Positions 42,424 through 51,158 of a DNA stretch of 64,000 nucleotides are shown here, one piece after another. A program made the position numbers and the translations under genes. The DNA is from Amycolatopsis mediterranei. Its GTDB lineage: Bacteria > Actinomycetota > Actinomycetes > Mycobacteriales > Pseudonocardiaceae. The DNA is taken from assembly GCF_026017845.1 (NCBI RefSeq), contig NZ_CP100416.1:4125615-4189614 (forward strand), in the 5' to 3' direction. Numbering within the stretch: the first letter of the stretch is position 1; the number at the start of each line of letters is the position of its first letter. The notes beneath the pieces are model-generated. The model saw only the letters and a program-made list of their open reading frames with translations, made no database searches and had not been told where the DNA came from.

Positions 42424-44397
42424 TCAGCAGGTGATCGTGGCGTTCGCCCAGTCGGCGTGATCGTTGGTGTTGCCGTCGCCGGCGTCGGTCACCGACAGTT
42501 CCAGCACCTGGACGCCGGTCAGCTGTGCGGACAGCGCCTGTGCCCTGTCTCCGGGGTGCATGACGCCCGTCGCGGCGAGTTCCTTGCCGTCACCGAGGAT
42601 GCGGAACCCCACGCTGCCACCGGCGTTCTCGTCGTCCATCCCGACCAGGGCGCCGACGGACGTGCAGGATGCGCCGACGTAGACCCGCACGCTCGAGGGG
42701 GCGTGGGCACCGATGCCGTCGTCGTAGCCGACCCCGGCGATGGTGATCCGGTGGCCGTCACCAGGCTGGCTCTCGCCGTTGCTCGTGCCGCGTTCGACCG
42801 GGCCCCAGCCGTTGTCGGACGACATCCACGGGGCCTTTGACAACGCCGTCGTGCCGGACGACGGGCGGGAGACGAGCGGCGACGTGCCTTCCGAGCCCAA
42901 GGCGCGCTTGCCCCACGCGGTGGAGTAGTCGGCTTTGGCCGCCAGCCTGACGCGCTCGCCACCCGGCGCCACCGGCTTGAACGTGATCTGCTGCTGCCAC
43001 GACTTCCCCGGGGGTACGGCCGGAACCGTGAACGTGCCGGGGCCGTCGAGCTGCCAGCCGACGGGCGTCGCGACGGTGGCCCGGAGCTGGGTGATCGGCG
43101 TGCTGCCGTCGTTGATGACCTGAAGGGTGGTGGTCAGCGGGCGGTCGGCGGGCACGTAGTCCGGCGCCGGCAGGGCCAGCGTCGTCATCGGCGCGGCCGA
43201 CGGGTGCGTCGACGGCCAGACCCGGAAGACGGACGAGTCGTGGGACGCGACGGCGTCGCGGAGGGTGCCCGCGGTTTCGGTTTCCGTGCCGGTCCAGAGG
43301 TCGCGGACGCGGAAGGTGTGGCCCTCGAGACCGAGTTCCGCCGCCGTGGTGCTGATGGTCGTGCTCGCCGACCCACGGTTGAAGAGCACTACCGCGGCCG
43401 ATCCATCGGACATCGGCTTCGCCCAGACCTCGGTGTCGCCGTCGTCGCGGAGCTTGCGGCCCTGTGTGCCGGCCCAGTCCTGGTCCAGCGCGATGACGTC
43501 GTTGTTCTCGAGGATCGCCTTGGTGGCGGGCGACATCGCGGGCAGGTCGTTCCCGGCCAGCAGCGGCGCGTTCAGGAGCGCCCACAGCGCGAAGTGCGAC
43601 CGGTACTCGGTGTCGGTCATGCCGCCGTTGCCGACTTCGAGCATGTCCGGGTCGTTCCAGCCGCCGGGGCCCGCGAACTTTTCCAGGCCGACCTGCTGGT
43701 CGAGGATGCCGGTCATGCTGCCCCAGTTGTCGCTGATGTCGCCGGTGGTGCGCCACAGCTGCGCACCGGCGTCGCGCCCCCAGGTCCACGGCTTGTTCTC
43801 GCCCCATTCGCAGAGGGCGTAGATCATCGGGCGGCCGGTCTTCTTGATCGCGTCGCCCATCTTCGTGTAGCGCTCGATCGCCGGTCGACCCTGGTTGTTG
43901 CAATTGTCGTACTTGAGATAGTCGACGCCCCAATCGGCGAAGGACTGCGCGTCCGCCTCCTCGTGGTCGAGCGCGCCGGGCATGGTCTTCTGGCAGGTCA
44001 GTGTGCCGGCGCTGGTGTAGATGCCGAGCTTCAGGCCGAGCCCGTGGACGTAGTCGGCGAGGGTCTTGATGCCGTGTGGGAAGCGTTCGTGGCTGGGTTC
44101 GAGCTTGCCCTCGGCCGTGCGATTCTGTTCCGCCCAGCAGTCGTCGATGTTGATGTACTGGTAGCCCGCGTCCTTCATGCCGGACGACACCAGTGCGTCG
44201 GCGGCACCGCGGACGAGGTCCTCGTTGATGTCGCAGCCGAACCTGTTCCAGCTGTTCCAGCCCATCGGCGGCCGTTCGCCGACGCGCTGGGCAGCGAAGT
44301 AACCCGGCTCCGCGGCTGCGGCGGGGACGGCTTCGGCGACCGTGACCACCGAGGTGCAGGCGGCTATCGCGACGGCCATTCCAACAAGACGACGCAC
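42424..44397 (-). CDS. secreted GH27 alpha-galactosidase with NEW3 and NPCBM domains
   Basis: A 657-aa protein. GTG 44397 is chosen for its GGAGGT ribosome site and gives a signal peptide cut after AAAA near residue 28. The GH27 barrel shows PPMGWNSWNRFGCDINE, VDYLKYDNCNNQG (nucleophile Asp) and WRTTGDISDNW (acid/base Asp). A melibiase C-terminal beta domain follows (DGSAAVVLFNRG), then an NPCBM-associated NEW3-like immunoglobulin domain (LTTTLQVINDGSTPITQLRA), and a C-terminal NPCBM domain (YDDGIGAHAPSSVRVYV, LGDGKELAATGVM). It removes alpha-galactose from plant oligo- or polysaccharides outside the cell. Confidence 0.95.
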   Translation of the reverse strand: MRRLVGMAVAIAACTSVVTVAEAVPAAAAEPGYFAAQRVGERPPMGWNSWNRFGCDINEDLVRGAADALVSSGMKDAGYQYINIDDCWAEQNRTAEGKLEPSHERFPHGIKTLADYVHGLGLKLGIYTSAGTLTCQKTMPGALDHEEADAQSFADWGVDYLKYDNCNNQGRPAIERYTKMGDAIKKTGRPMIYALCEWGENKPWTWGRDAGAQLWRTTGDISDNWGSMTGILDQQVGLEKFAGPGGWNDPDMLEVGNGGMTDTEYRSHFALWALLNAPLLAGNDLPAMSPATKAILENNDVIALDQDWAGTQGRKLRDDGDTEVWAKPMSDGSAAVVLFNRGSASTTISTTAAELGLEGHTFRVRDLWTGTETETAGTLRDAVASHDSSVFRVWPSTHPSAAPMTTLALPAPDYVPADRPLTTTLQVINDGSTPITQLRATVATPVGWQLDGPGTFTVPAVPPGKSWQQQITFKPVAPGGERVRLAAKADYSTAWGKRALGSEGTSPLVSRPSSGTTALSKAPWMSSDNGWGPVERGTSNGESQPGDGHRITIAGVGYDDGIGAHAPSSVRVYVGASCTSVGALVGMDDENAGGSVGFRILGDGKELAATGVMHPGDRAQALSAQLTGVQVLELSVTDAGDGNTNDHADWANATITC

Positions 44398-44675
44398 GAG
44401 TACCTCCAGGAGCGCGCAACTTTGCGCAGACTCACTCAACAATCAACTCGACGGAGCGACAGGCGTCTACGTCCGTTAGTAGGTAATCCATTGCGTGGCC
44501 CCTCGCTGGATAGATCTCTCGCCACGGGTTGATGCGGGCGGTGGCCGATCAGCGGGGAAGTCTCGCAGGCCCCGGTGCTCTGGAGCTGGCAGGATGTGGT
44601 GCAGGGGAGTCGTGCTTGTCGGACGCGCGTTCCCCTTTCCGGCTCGAGGATTGGACGCAATTGGGACGCTCGTCG

Positions 44676-45452
44676 GTGTTCACTTTCCAGTACATCGCCA
44701 TCGACACGGAGGCTGGTGTTACGCCGGAGGAGTTCGAGACCTTCGTGCGTGGTGAAGGTGTGCACCTGCCCTTGTACCCGGGGTGGCGGTGGACTCTGCT
44801 GCGCGGGTTGCGCGGGGAGCGGACCGGGCAGTACCTGATGTTGTACGAGATCGAGAGCGCCGAGCAGCGCGACCGCTACGTCACGGCCCGGGGTGAGCAG
44901 ACCGAGCCGGCCCGGCTGTTCTGGGCGCGGCACCCGGAGGCGGAGGTGGTGCTGGCGCGGTGGCGGCGGCTGGGCACGTACGGTGAGCTGCCGACGTTGT
45001 TCACCGACTACCGGCTGCTGGCCGACAATCCGCGGAGCACGGTCACGCCCGGCCCCCGCTACCGCGACCGCCCGGGGGAAGAGCCCGTCGCCCGGGTCGT
45101 CGGGATCCACAACCTGGCGTTGCGCGCCGGTGTGACCGAGGAGGTGTTCGACCGCTTCATCGCCGAGAACCACCACCGGATCGACGACTACCCGGACTGG
45201 CGGTTCCACGTGCTCAAGGGCGAGCGGGGCAACCGCCTCGACCAGTACGTGATGATGATGGAGATCGCGAGCCTGGACGCGCTGGACGTCTTCTACCCCG
45301 AGCCCGACATCGCCACCGGCGAGGCCGCGGAGTTCGCGGCCGCCCACCGCGACACCAAGCAGATGTACGAGGAGTGGAAGCAGCTGGCCTCGTTCTCGGG
45401 CTCGCCGCAGATCTACACGGACTACCTCGCCGTCGCGGAGAACCCAGCGTAG
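44676..45452 (+). CDS. unknown protein with two tandem homologous domains
   Basis: About 258 aa if GTG 44676 is the start; upstream in-frame codons back to 44529 look non-coding. The two halves are similar: FETFVRGEGVHLPLYPGWRW with GERTGQYLMLYEIES, and FDRFIAENHHRIDDYPDWRF with GNRLDQYVMMMEIAS, each ending with WxxL and FTDY or YTDYLAVAENP. Each half looks like a small alpha/beta (dimeric barrel) fold of about 120 residues, so the protein probably mimics a dimer. No catalytic motif is recognised. It diverges from the alpha-galactosidase gene. Confidence 0.78.
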   Translation: MFTFQYIAIDTEAGVTPEEFETFVRGEGVHLPLYPGWRWTLLRGLRGERTGQYLMLYEIESAEQRDRYVTARGEQTEPARLFWARHPEAEVVLARWRRLGTYGELPTLFTDYRLLADNPRSTVTPGPRYRDRPGEEPVARVVGIHNLALRAGVTEEVFDRFIAENHHRIDDYPDWRFHVLKGERGNRLDQYVMMMEIASLDALDVFYPEPDIATGEAAEFAAAHRDTKQMYEEWKQLASFSGSPQIYTDYLAVAENPA

Positions 45453-45956
45453 TCCCGCACGACCGGACGGGCCCGGGATCAGGTGGTGGTGGGTGTGGAG
45501 CCAGTCGCGGATGGCGGTGGTGATTTCGGCGCGGGGGTTTCGTTGAGGAACTCGCGGCACTGCCCTGTCGTTCACCTTGCGTCAGATCAGCCAGACGGCG
45601 ACGTCCACGGCCAGGTCCGGACCTCCGGCGTGCAGACGGCGTCTCGAGCCGGCGCACCTGGTGCAGTTGCGTGACCGCAGCGGCGCGGCACAGCCCGCCG
45701 CGTGGGCGAATCCGAGCGGCGGAACCCGTCGGTGATCGCTTCGAACGCATCGACGCCGGCGGCGCCGACGCGCGGCCGGGTCACCGGCTCGACCTCGCCG
45801 GGCAGCAACAACCCGAGCCTGGCCAGCTCTGGGGACAAGTTCGAGCCCAGCTCACCCTCGCCTGGTTGCGTCCGCTCGTCGGCATGGCAGGACGTCGCAA
45901 CGCTCGGTCAGCAGCAGATGAGTGCGTTCATCAGGTGTGTCCGACACACTGGCTTC
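45453..45956. other. gene-poor stretch, probably decayed sequence
   Basis: Open frames on both strands are short, change frame often and show no convincing family. Some minus-strand frames (for example around 45480-45575) look like scraps of a former gene, but I cannot name it. This is the left edge of the decay zone. Confidence 0.45.
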
Positions 45957-46313
45957 ATGCGGCAGGCGTTTGTCCACGAGGCGATCCTCGTCATGGAGCC
46001 GGAAGCCGACGAGGCTGCTCCCGGCGCGGCCGTCACGGTCGCGTTGTGCGGGCATTGGGACCATGAAGGGCCGTGTCCTCTGTCGCCGCATCGGGCGCAC
46101 GCCGACCGGGTTGGCGACGAGCTGCACGTGACGGTTGTGTTCGCGGCAGAGCCCGAGACGGAGCATGAGGTGCGGCGGCGCATCGATCGGGCGTTGTCCG
46201 GCCGGTGGCGGTTCCCCGACGGCTTCACCACCCCGTGGCAACTCCGCGAAAGCCGGCCTCGCGACGTGTTACCGGAAGAGAGGAGCCAGGCCGAACGCCT
46301 GATGCGCGGCTGA
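45957..46313 (+). CDS. small conserved hypothetical protein
   Basis: A 118-aa protein from ATG 45957 (ATG 45918 is an in-frame alternative). It is acidic and soluble, with ILVMEPEADEAAPGAAVTVA, LCGHWDHEGPCPLSPH and HEVRRRIDRALSGRWR. I recall similar short proteins in other actinomycetes, but no function is known. The Cys and His in the CGHWDHEGPCPLSPH segment could bind a metal. The gene stands alone among remnants. Confidence 0.6.
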   Translation: MRQAFVHEAILVMEPEADEAAPGAAVTVALCGHWDHEGPCPLSPHRAHADRVGDELHVTVVFAAEPETEHEVRRRIDRALSGRWRFPDGFTTPWQLRESRPRDVLPEERSQAERLMRG

Positions 46314-46687
46314 CCCGCTCCGGCTGCACTGCGTAGGAACCTGGTGGAACGCCCTCAACTTGGCGGGACAGGACGTTCGCCCATGGGAAGGTACTTCCGT
46401 GGCAGCGGAAGTGACGCCGGACCGTCCCGCCGTGCGTCCTTGGCGGCCGGGCGCATCGCCCTTTCGGGCACTTCGTCGTTCCGCTCTGGAAACCGGGATC
46501 TTGAAGCCTGCGAAAGATGGAGCAACGATCTTCTGATCGCAGCAGTCGCGGCCATCGGCTGGGTTGCCTCGAAGATGCCGTTCGGAATCTTTGCGCTCAT
46601 GGGGCACGCGTATATTGCACAAGCGTGCCGCGGAGATGGCTGGAGAAGTCATCGACGGCCGCGACTTGGACTCGCTGATCTTGGACG
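46314..46687. other. stretch without a supported gene
   Basis: A plus-strand frame from 46344 to 46715 is open, but its arginine/serine-rich translation has no family features except one hydrophobic patch near its end, and it overlaps the next gene. I do not call it. Confidence 0.45.
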
Positions 46688-47638
46688 ATGGGTGATAGAG
46701 TGGTCGGCCGAATGAGCAAACATCCGGATGACGTATGGATTCGCGCTGTTCAGTTCGTGCCGCGTTCCGAGCGCATATGCGTGCGGCTGGTCGATCTGGT
46801 GCTGGCCGTTGTAGTCAAACTGCGAAAGGGGTCGAGGCCGAGAAAGGGCACCGGCTCTCATCCCGAGCTCGCCGAGCTGGTGAGACTCGGGCACTCCGAA
46901 GACATGGTCGTCGATGCGCGGAGGCGCGCGTTCTACGATGTCGAGGCTCCTATGGTAACCTTGATACTTGTTGTCTTGTCACTGGTTCCGGTATGGATAA
47001 GTGCTTCCGCCCTCGCTCTCCTCGAGCTGAGAATCTTGAATCTTGTGCTATCCGCCCTGTTGGTCTCCCATTTCATATTTCTGGGTTATGTTGTCCACTG
47101 GGCCGTCCTGCGCAAGTACCGCAACCCTGATCTTCGTCTTTTCGATAATTTGCTTGCCGCCGTCGAAACCCTGGTCTTCCTGCGCAGATACCAAATCTTG
47201 TCCTTCAAGCCCTCGGTGCAGGGAAAAGGGCAAATCGTCAAGGAGCGCAGGGAATTGCGCCAGGCTCTGCGGTGGGAGGCGAAGGTCACGGTTTCCCAGG
47301 CGGCGAAACTCACCGGAACGACGCCGGAGGACGAGGAGTACTTCAAGTGTGCACGAATTGGCCTCTGGCTCGTGCATGCCTCAAAAAATGTCAACGACAT
47401 CGATGCAATCGATGCTGCCCTGCGGGAATGTGGTACGTACCTCCACCATCTGTTGTACAACAAGCCTTGGACTCTTGCTGAAATATCGGCTCCTCCGGGT
47501 CGGGTGGAGGACTTGCCGTTCAGGGACGTGCTGCGGGCTGCGCGTCAGGTCCGGCTGGCGATCGAGGCAGGCTTTGTCACTGCTCTGCTGGGTGCGGCAG
47601 CAGCGGTGTTTGCTTTTGTGGCTAGAGTCTTCCAGTGA
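46688..47638 (+). CDS. orphan membrane protein, AT-richer than its surroundings
   Basis: A protein of up to 316 aa (ATG 46688; ATG 46712 would give 308). Two strong membrane helices lie near residues 88-128 (VTLILVVLSLVPVWISASAL and NLVLSALLVSHFIFLGYVV) and one at the C-terminal end (FVTALLGAAAAVFAFVARVF). Between them is a large charged cytoplasmic part with QGKGQIVKERRELRQALR. Codon use is visibly less GC-rich than neighbouring genes, a sign of lateral transfer. I recognise no family. Its place in a zone of decayed genes and transposase debris fits an acquired gene. Confidence 0.7.
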   Translation: MGDRVVGRMSKHPDDVWIRAVQFVPRSERICVRLVDLVLAVVVKLRKGSRPRKGTGSHPELAELVRLGHSEDMVVDARRRAFYDVEAPMVTLILVVLSLVPVWISASALALLELRILNLVLSALLVSHFIFLGYVVHWAVLRKYRNPDLRLFDNLLAAVETLVFLRRYQILSFKPSVQGKGQIVKERRELRQALRWEAKVTVSQAAKLTGTTPEDEEYFKCARIGLWLVHASKNVNDIDAIDAALRECGTYLHHLLYNKPWTLAEISAPPGRVEDLPFRDVLRAARQVRLAIEAGFVTALLGAAAAVFAFVARVFQ

Positions 47639-47689
47639 CGACGAGATCGCCGACGCGCTGGTGGTCGAACTGGCGCGGTGAAGACCCAT

Positions 47690-47960
47690 GTCGCCGGGGC
47701 GAGCGGCCGGCTCGCAGGTCGAGTTGGGCACGGTCTGCCGAGGGACTCGTGCTCCCTTGTTCCGACACCATCCCACCCGGCCGGGGACGCTGGTTGCTGG
47801 CCCGCCGCTCACATCACCCTGGCCATGCTCGCCCACACCGTCACCGCCGCGATAGCCCCCAAAGCCCTGGCAGAGGCCTCGTCCCGGTCACGCTGGGCGA
47901 GGTCAAGCGTCTCCTGGCACACCTGATCACGACCCCGCTCAACCGCCTCGAGCTGCCACT
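47690..47960 (+). pseudogene. IS701-type transposase C-terminal remnant
   Basis: One frame gives AAHITLAMLAHTVTAAIAPK and a second frame continues with GLVPVTLGEVKRLLAHLITT, in the order found at the C-terminus of IS701-like transposases (HITLAMLAHA..., then LTxxEIRRLL). The catalytic part is missing and the frame shifts at least once, so it is inactive. No terminal inverted repeats could be assigned. Confidence 0.6.
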
Positions 47961-47968
47961 ACCCGGCC

Positions 47969-48289
47969 ATGCCGCGCGAGTTCGCCTTCGCCTATCCCGC
48001 CGCGTTCGCCCGGCTCAACGACCTCGCCCTGACCGCATTGCCCAGCGTGTCGGGCACGCTGCGCGGCGCCGAAGCCGACCACGTCAACGTCGACGGCATC
48101 AGCCGCGTGTGGTTGATCGAAACCGGCGGCAACAGCGTCCCCGCCCCATTGACCGGGATGCACCACGTCGTCACATACCCAGCAGGCAACGTCATCGTCG
48201 CTCTCTATGAACGGCAACCGCCGCGGAACGATCAGCTCGGACAGGCGGAGGCGCTTGGTGCAAGTGCACCACGTCGCGAAACCGGCTGA
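47969..48289 (+). CDS. hypothetical protein, doubtful
   Basis: A 106-aa open frame starting a few bases after the transposase remnant. Its middle (VNVDGISRVWLIETGGNSVP, HHVVTYPAGNVIVALYERQP) has plausible protein character, but the last 20 residues look random. I do not recognise it. It may be a fragment of a larger gene cut by the insertion element. Confidence 0.3.
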   Translation: MPREFAFAYPAAFARLNDLALTALPSVSGTLRGAEADHVNVDGISRVWLIETGGNSVPAPLTGMHHVVTYPAGNVIVALYERQPPRNDQLGQAEALGASAPRRETG

Positions 48290-48364
48290 CCTCGCACACC
48301 CGACCCCGGCCAATTCGATGTCGCGTTGGGCCCGGAACAGTTCACGGGTGTCGATCAGGACGCA

Positions 48365-48600
48365 GTCCGGCGTAGAGCAACATCTGGGTGTACGCGTCGG
48401 CGGGCAGGCTGGGGTAGGTCACGGCTTGCCGCTCTGGGCGGCGACTTCGGCGGCGAAGTCGGCCATGGTGAAGGGTGTGCCGCCCAGTTCGTACGCGGTG
48501 CCGTCATGACCGTCGCTGGTGAGGACGGCGGCAGCGGCGGCGAAGTCGGCACGGGTGGCGCCGGAGATCCGGCCGTCGCCCGCGCGGAGCCGGCGATCAC
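48365..48600 (-). pseudogene. NmrA-type NAD(P)-binding oxidoreductase remnant
   Basis: The minus strand gives GDGRISGATRADFAAAAAVL, then DGTAYELGGTPFTMADFAAE and AAQSGKP, the C-terminal half of NmrA-like atypical SDR proteins. After KP a single missing base produces a stop; the next expected stretch, VTYPSLPADAYTQMLLYAGL, follows in the shifted frame. The N-terminal Rossmann part is absent. Confidence 0.65.
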
Positions 48601-48647
48601 ACCGAGCGATTCGATCTGCGTGCTGACCGGACCGCGGGTGGTGCGGA

Positions 48648-48950
48648 TCAGGCTTTGGAGCCGCCGAGCATGGCCAGGACCTGGTCGTAGGAGCCGTTGG
48701 CCACGGCGTCGCGGGCGAACTCGGCGCCTTCCACGACGATCTCCTGGGCGGCTGGATCGGCCTCCAGCAGCGCCAGGGCCTCAGTCAGGAACTCGTCCAG
48801 CGGCATGGCCTGCTCGTTGTCCTGCTGGCCCATCAGCCCGGTCCGGACCCCCGGCGGGGCCACCTCGATCACCTGAACCGGGGTGTCGGCCAGTTGGACC
48901 CGCAGGCTCTCGGTGAACGAGTGCAGGGCTGCCTTGGTCGCGCTGCAACC
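48648..48950 (-). pseudogene. 3' part of a classical SDR gene
   Basis: SATKAALHSFTESLRVQLAD, VIEVAPPGVRTGLMGQQDNE and VVEGAEFARDAVANGSYDQV form the C-terminal half of a DltE-like short-chain dehydrogenase, with its natural stop at 48648. The Tyr of the YSATK motif has become Cys. The N-terminal half with the nucleotide-binding site is missing, and the reading continues upstream into DNA of a different gene. Confidence 0.75.
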
Positions 48951-48984
48951 CGGCGACGTCGGCCTGCGCTCCGGACCGCGGCGG

Positions 48985-49134
48985 CGTACCGGTGGACATG
49001 CCGGCGAGCTGCGCGACCTCCTCGCGGCGCAGTCCCTGCGTACGCCTGCGCGGCCCCTCGACCAGCCCGACGTCGCGGGGGCGCAAGATCGCACGCCGGT
49101 GCCGCAGGAATTCGCCCAGTCCATTCCTGTCCAT
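48985..49134 (-). pseudogene. 5' part of an XRE-family regulator gene
   Basis: From ATG 49134 the translation MDRNGLGEFLRHRRAILRPR, then DVGLVEGPRRRTQGLRREEV and AQLAGMST, is the N-terminal HTH of MmyB-like XRE regulators. It ends abruptly at about 48987, where the sequence passes into the SDR 3' part. This looks like a deletion that joined two unrelated genes. Confidence 0.72.
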
Positions 49135-49235
49135 GCCGTCATGCTCGCCGTATCCCGCCTGGCTGTCCAGAGACCGCCGATCCATGGAACAGCGGTCCTC
49201 TCCCACCGGCGCGAATCCGGTGGTTACCTGAGGCC

Positions 49236-49676
49236 ATGCCGCTTGAAGGTGAATATGAACCCAGCCCCAGCCAGTGGGTACGAGACCAGGTGGATCTCTA
49301 CGAGAGTTCCGGCGGCACTGAAGGCATCAGTCCTCGCGGCAGGCCGACGATCCTGTTGACCACCCTTGGCGCGAAGACCGGAAAGCTTCGCAAGACTCCG
49401 GTGATGCGCGTCGAGCACGAGGGCACGTACGCCGCTGTGGCCTCGCTCGCCGGCGCCCCGAAACACCCGCTCTGGTACTTCAACATGGTCGCCAGCCCAC
49501 TGGTCGAACTCCGCGACGCCACGCAGACCTGGGACATGGAAGCCCGGGAGATCCACGGGGAAGAGAAGGCCGTGTGGTGGCAGCGTTGCTTGGCCGCGTA
49601 CCCGGATTATGCGGACCACCAGAAGAAGACCGAGCGGGAGATTCCGGTCTTCCTCCTGGAGCCGGTCGAGAACTGA
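49236..49676 (+). CDS. deazaflavin (F420)-dependent nitroreductase family protein
   Basis: A 146-aa protein of the DDN/F420H2-dependent reductase family at its normal length. PTILLTTLGAKTGKLRKTPV is the F420 phosphate-binding part, followed by VASLAGAPKHPLWYFNMVAS and the C-terminal WWQRCLAAYPDYADHQKKTE with REIPVFLLEPV. ATG 49236 is chosen because it gives the usual family N-terminus. Members reduce enones, nitro compounds or quinones with F420H2. It is intact although surrounded by remnants. Confidence 0.9.
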   Translation: MPLEGEYEPSPSQWVRDQVDLYESSGGTEGISPRGRPTILLTTLGAKTGKLRKTPVMRVEHEGTYAAVASLAGAPKHPLWYFNMVASPLVELRDATQTWDMEAREIHGEEKAVWWQRCLAAYPDYADHQKKTEREIPVFLLEPVEN

Positions 49677-49799
49677 CACGCCACCGGCCAGGCCTGTCCC
49701 GCCACGATGCGGTCAGTCCGACGCCGATCACCTCGGCCAGGTGGCGCATCTGATGGTCGAAGGACTCGTCTTGAGCCTCGATCGCGTTGCTGAGCTGGC

Positions 49800-50110
49800 C
49801 GGACAGCTCCGCTGACGGAACGGTGAGCTGCCGCTGATCATGGCAAGGACGTGGTCATGGAAGCCCGTGGCCACCGCGTCGCGGATAAACCTGGCGCGCT
49901 CGACGACCAGTTCCTTCGCGTCGGGTTTATCGAGCAGGTCGAGGGTGTCGGTGAGGAAGTCGTCCGACGGCATGGACTGCTCGCTGTCCTCCTGGCCCAC
50001 CAGGGTCATGCGCACGCCTGGCGGGACCGCGTCGTCCTTGCCCACCAGCAGCGGCAGGAATGCGTTCGTCATCCGGATCGGGCCGAGCAGATTGGTCGCG
50101 ACGTGATCCT
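49800..50110 (-). pseudogene. second SDR remnant with internal deletion
   Basis: EDHVATNLLGPIRMTNAFLP (the helix before the active site) jumps directly to PPGVRMTLVGQEDSEQSMPS and then to VERARFIRDAVATGFHDHVL. The active-site segment with YxxxK is missing, and the original stop is lost. It is a relative of the SDR piece at 48648-48950, so two related genes decayed within 1.5 kb. Confidence 0.68.
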
Positions 50111-50315
50111 CGGCCCAGACCCAACTCGTCGAGGCGACCCTGGACCTGTCGGACGCGCAGTGGCCACCACCCTCGGGGTGGAGCGGACACGACCGGGCCG
50201 CTCACCCCCGAGGAAGGCGCCAAGATCACCCGAATCTGTCGGAAGGTGCGCGACGCCGCATCGCTCCCGGTCGCGGGCCACGAGGCGACCGCCAGCGCGC
50301 CACCGGAGCGCCGGT

Positions 50316-50888
50316 TCACCCCGGGCTCGGGAGGCCGGAGAGCAGGGCGGCGGCCGCTCTGTCGAAGGGGGCGATGCTGCCTGCGGCGCGGCACAGGATG
50401 TGGGCGCCTTCGAGGGTGACGATCATGAGGGTGGCCAGATCGGCGGCTTGGGACGAGCTCATTCCGGCGTGGGTGAGTTTTCCGGCGAGTTCGTCGCCCC
50501 AGCCGGTGAATGCATCGGCCGCGACAGTGCGCAGGCTGCTCTGGTCGGCATTGGCCGCGCCGCCGTCGACGGTGACGGCCGCGACTGCGCAGCCGCCGCC
50601 CTCGGCGGACGCCTGTACCACGGGACGGACGTTGCCGAGGAACGCCTCCACGACTTCGCGTGGCGTTCGGGCCGGCAGTTCGTGCAGGTGGCCGCGGACG
50701 TCTTCGGCGTTGCGGCGGGCGGCTTCGAGTGCGAGCTGCTGTTTGCCGCCCGGGAAATGGTGGTAGATCGCTCCGCGCGCGGCACCACTCTCGGCCAGGA
50801 CGTCGGTGAAGGACATCGCGGCCAGGCCGTGGCGCTGCAGCAGTCCGATCGCGGCGCTGATCATGCGGGACTTCGTGTCCGCGGCCAT
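50316..50888 (-). CDS. TetR-family regulator
   Basis: A 190-aa protein from ATG 50888 (ribosome site AAGGGGG). HTH: MISAAIGLLQRHGLAAMSFT and ESGAARGAIYHHFPGGKQQL. The C-terminal domain is of the TetR_C_33/LmrA-YxaF kind, with GGCAVAAVTVDGG. Just upstream are two near-identical 20-bp operators (50902-50921 and 50935-50954), so it almost certainly represses itself. The target beyond itself may be the plus-strand VOC gene at 51159 or a gene now lost. Confidence 0.93.
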   Translation of the reverse strand: MAADTKSRMISAAIGLLQRHGLAAMSFTDVLAESGAARGAIYHHFPGGKQQLALEAARRNAEDVRGHLHELPARTPREVVEAFLGNVRPVVQASAEGGGCAVAAVTVDGGAANADQSSLRTVAADAFTGWGDELAGKLTHAGMSSSQAADLATLMIVTLEGAHILCRAAGSIAPFDRAAAALLSGLPSPG

Positions 50889-50901
50889 CGAGACCCCCTT
50901 G

Positions 50902-50921
50902 ACTAGTACGGCCATCCTAGT
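50902..50921. promoter_or_regulatory. TetR operator O1
   Basis: ACTAGTACGGCCATCCTAGT is an imperfect 20-bp palindrome with ACTAG/CTAGT ends. Read on the other strand it matches O2 at 17 of 20 positions. It lies 13 bp upstream of the TetR start codon. Confidence 0.8.
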
Positions 50922-50934
50922 CCATGCTCGCCCC

Positions 50935-50954
50935 ACTAGGACGAGCGTACTAGT
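50935..50954. promoter_or_regulatory. TetR operator O2
   Basis: ACTAGGACGAGCGTACTAGT, the same element as O1 in opposite orientation, 33 bp away start to start, about three helical turns, so two dimers could bind on the same DNA face. Confidence 0.8.
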
Positions 50955-51158
50955 GCGAGCGGGCTGGACCGCCTCCCTTCGCCGAAGAAGCCCGCCGGGC
51001 CGGAGCCCCGGCCACGACACGGCTGTTCGACGGCGACATCGTCAGAGACGCCAGCATCGACCTGCACTCGCCCTACTACACCTGAGCCGCCGAGCCGGCT
51101 CCGAACACCGCCTCGCGTCGCTGCCGGAGCGAGGCGGCCTCAACGGAAAGCGATCTCG

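Noticed and set aside
46344..46715. Open plus-strand frame of 123 codons
   Set aside because: No ribosome site, no family features, overlaps the next gene and lies among decayed sequence.
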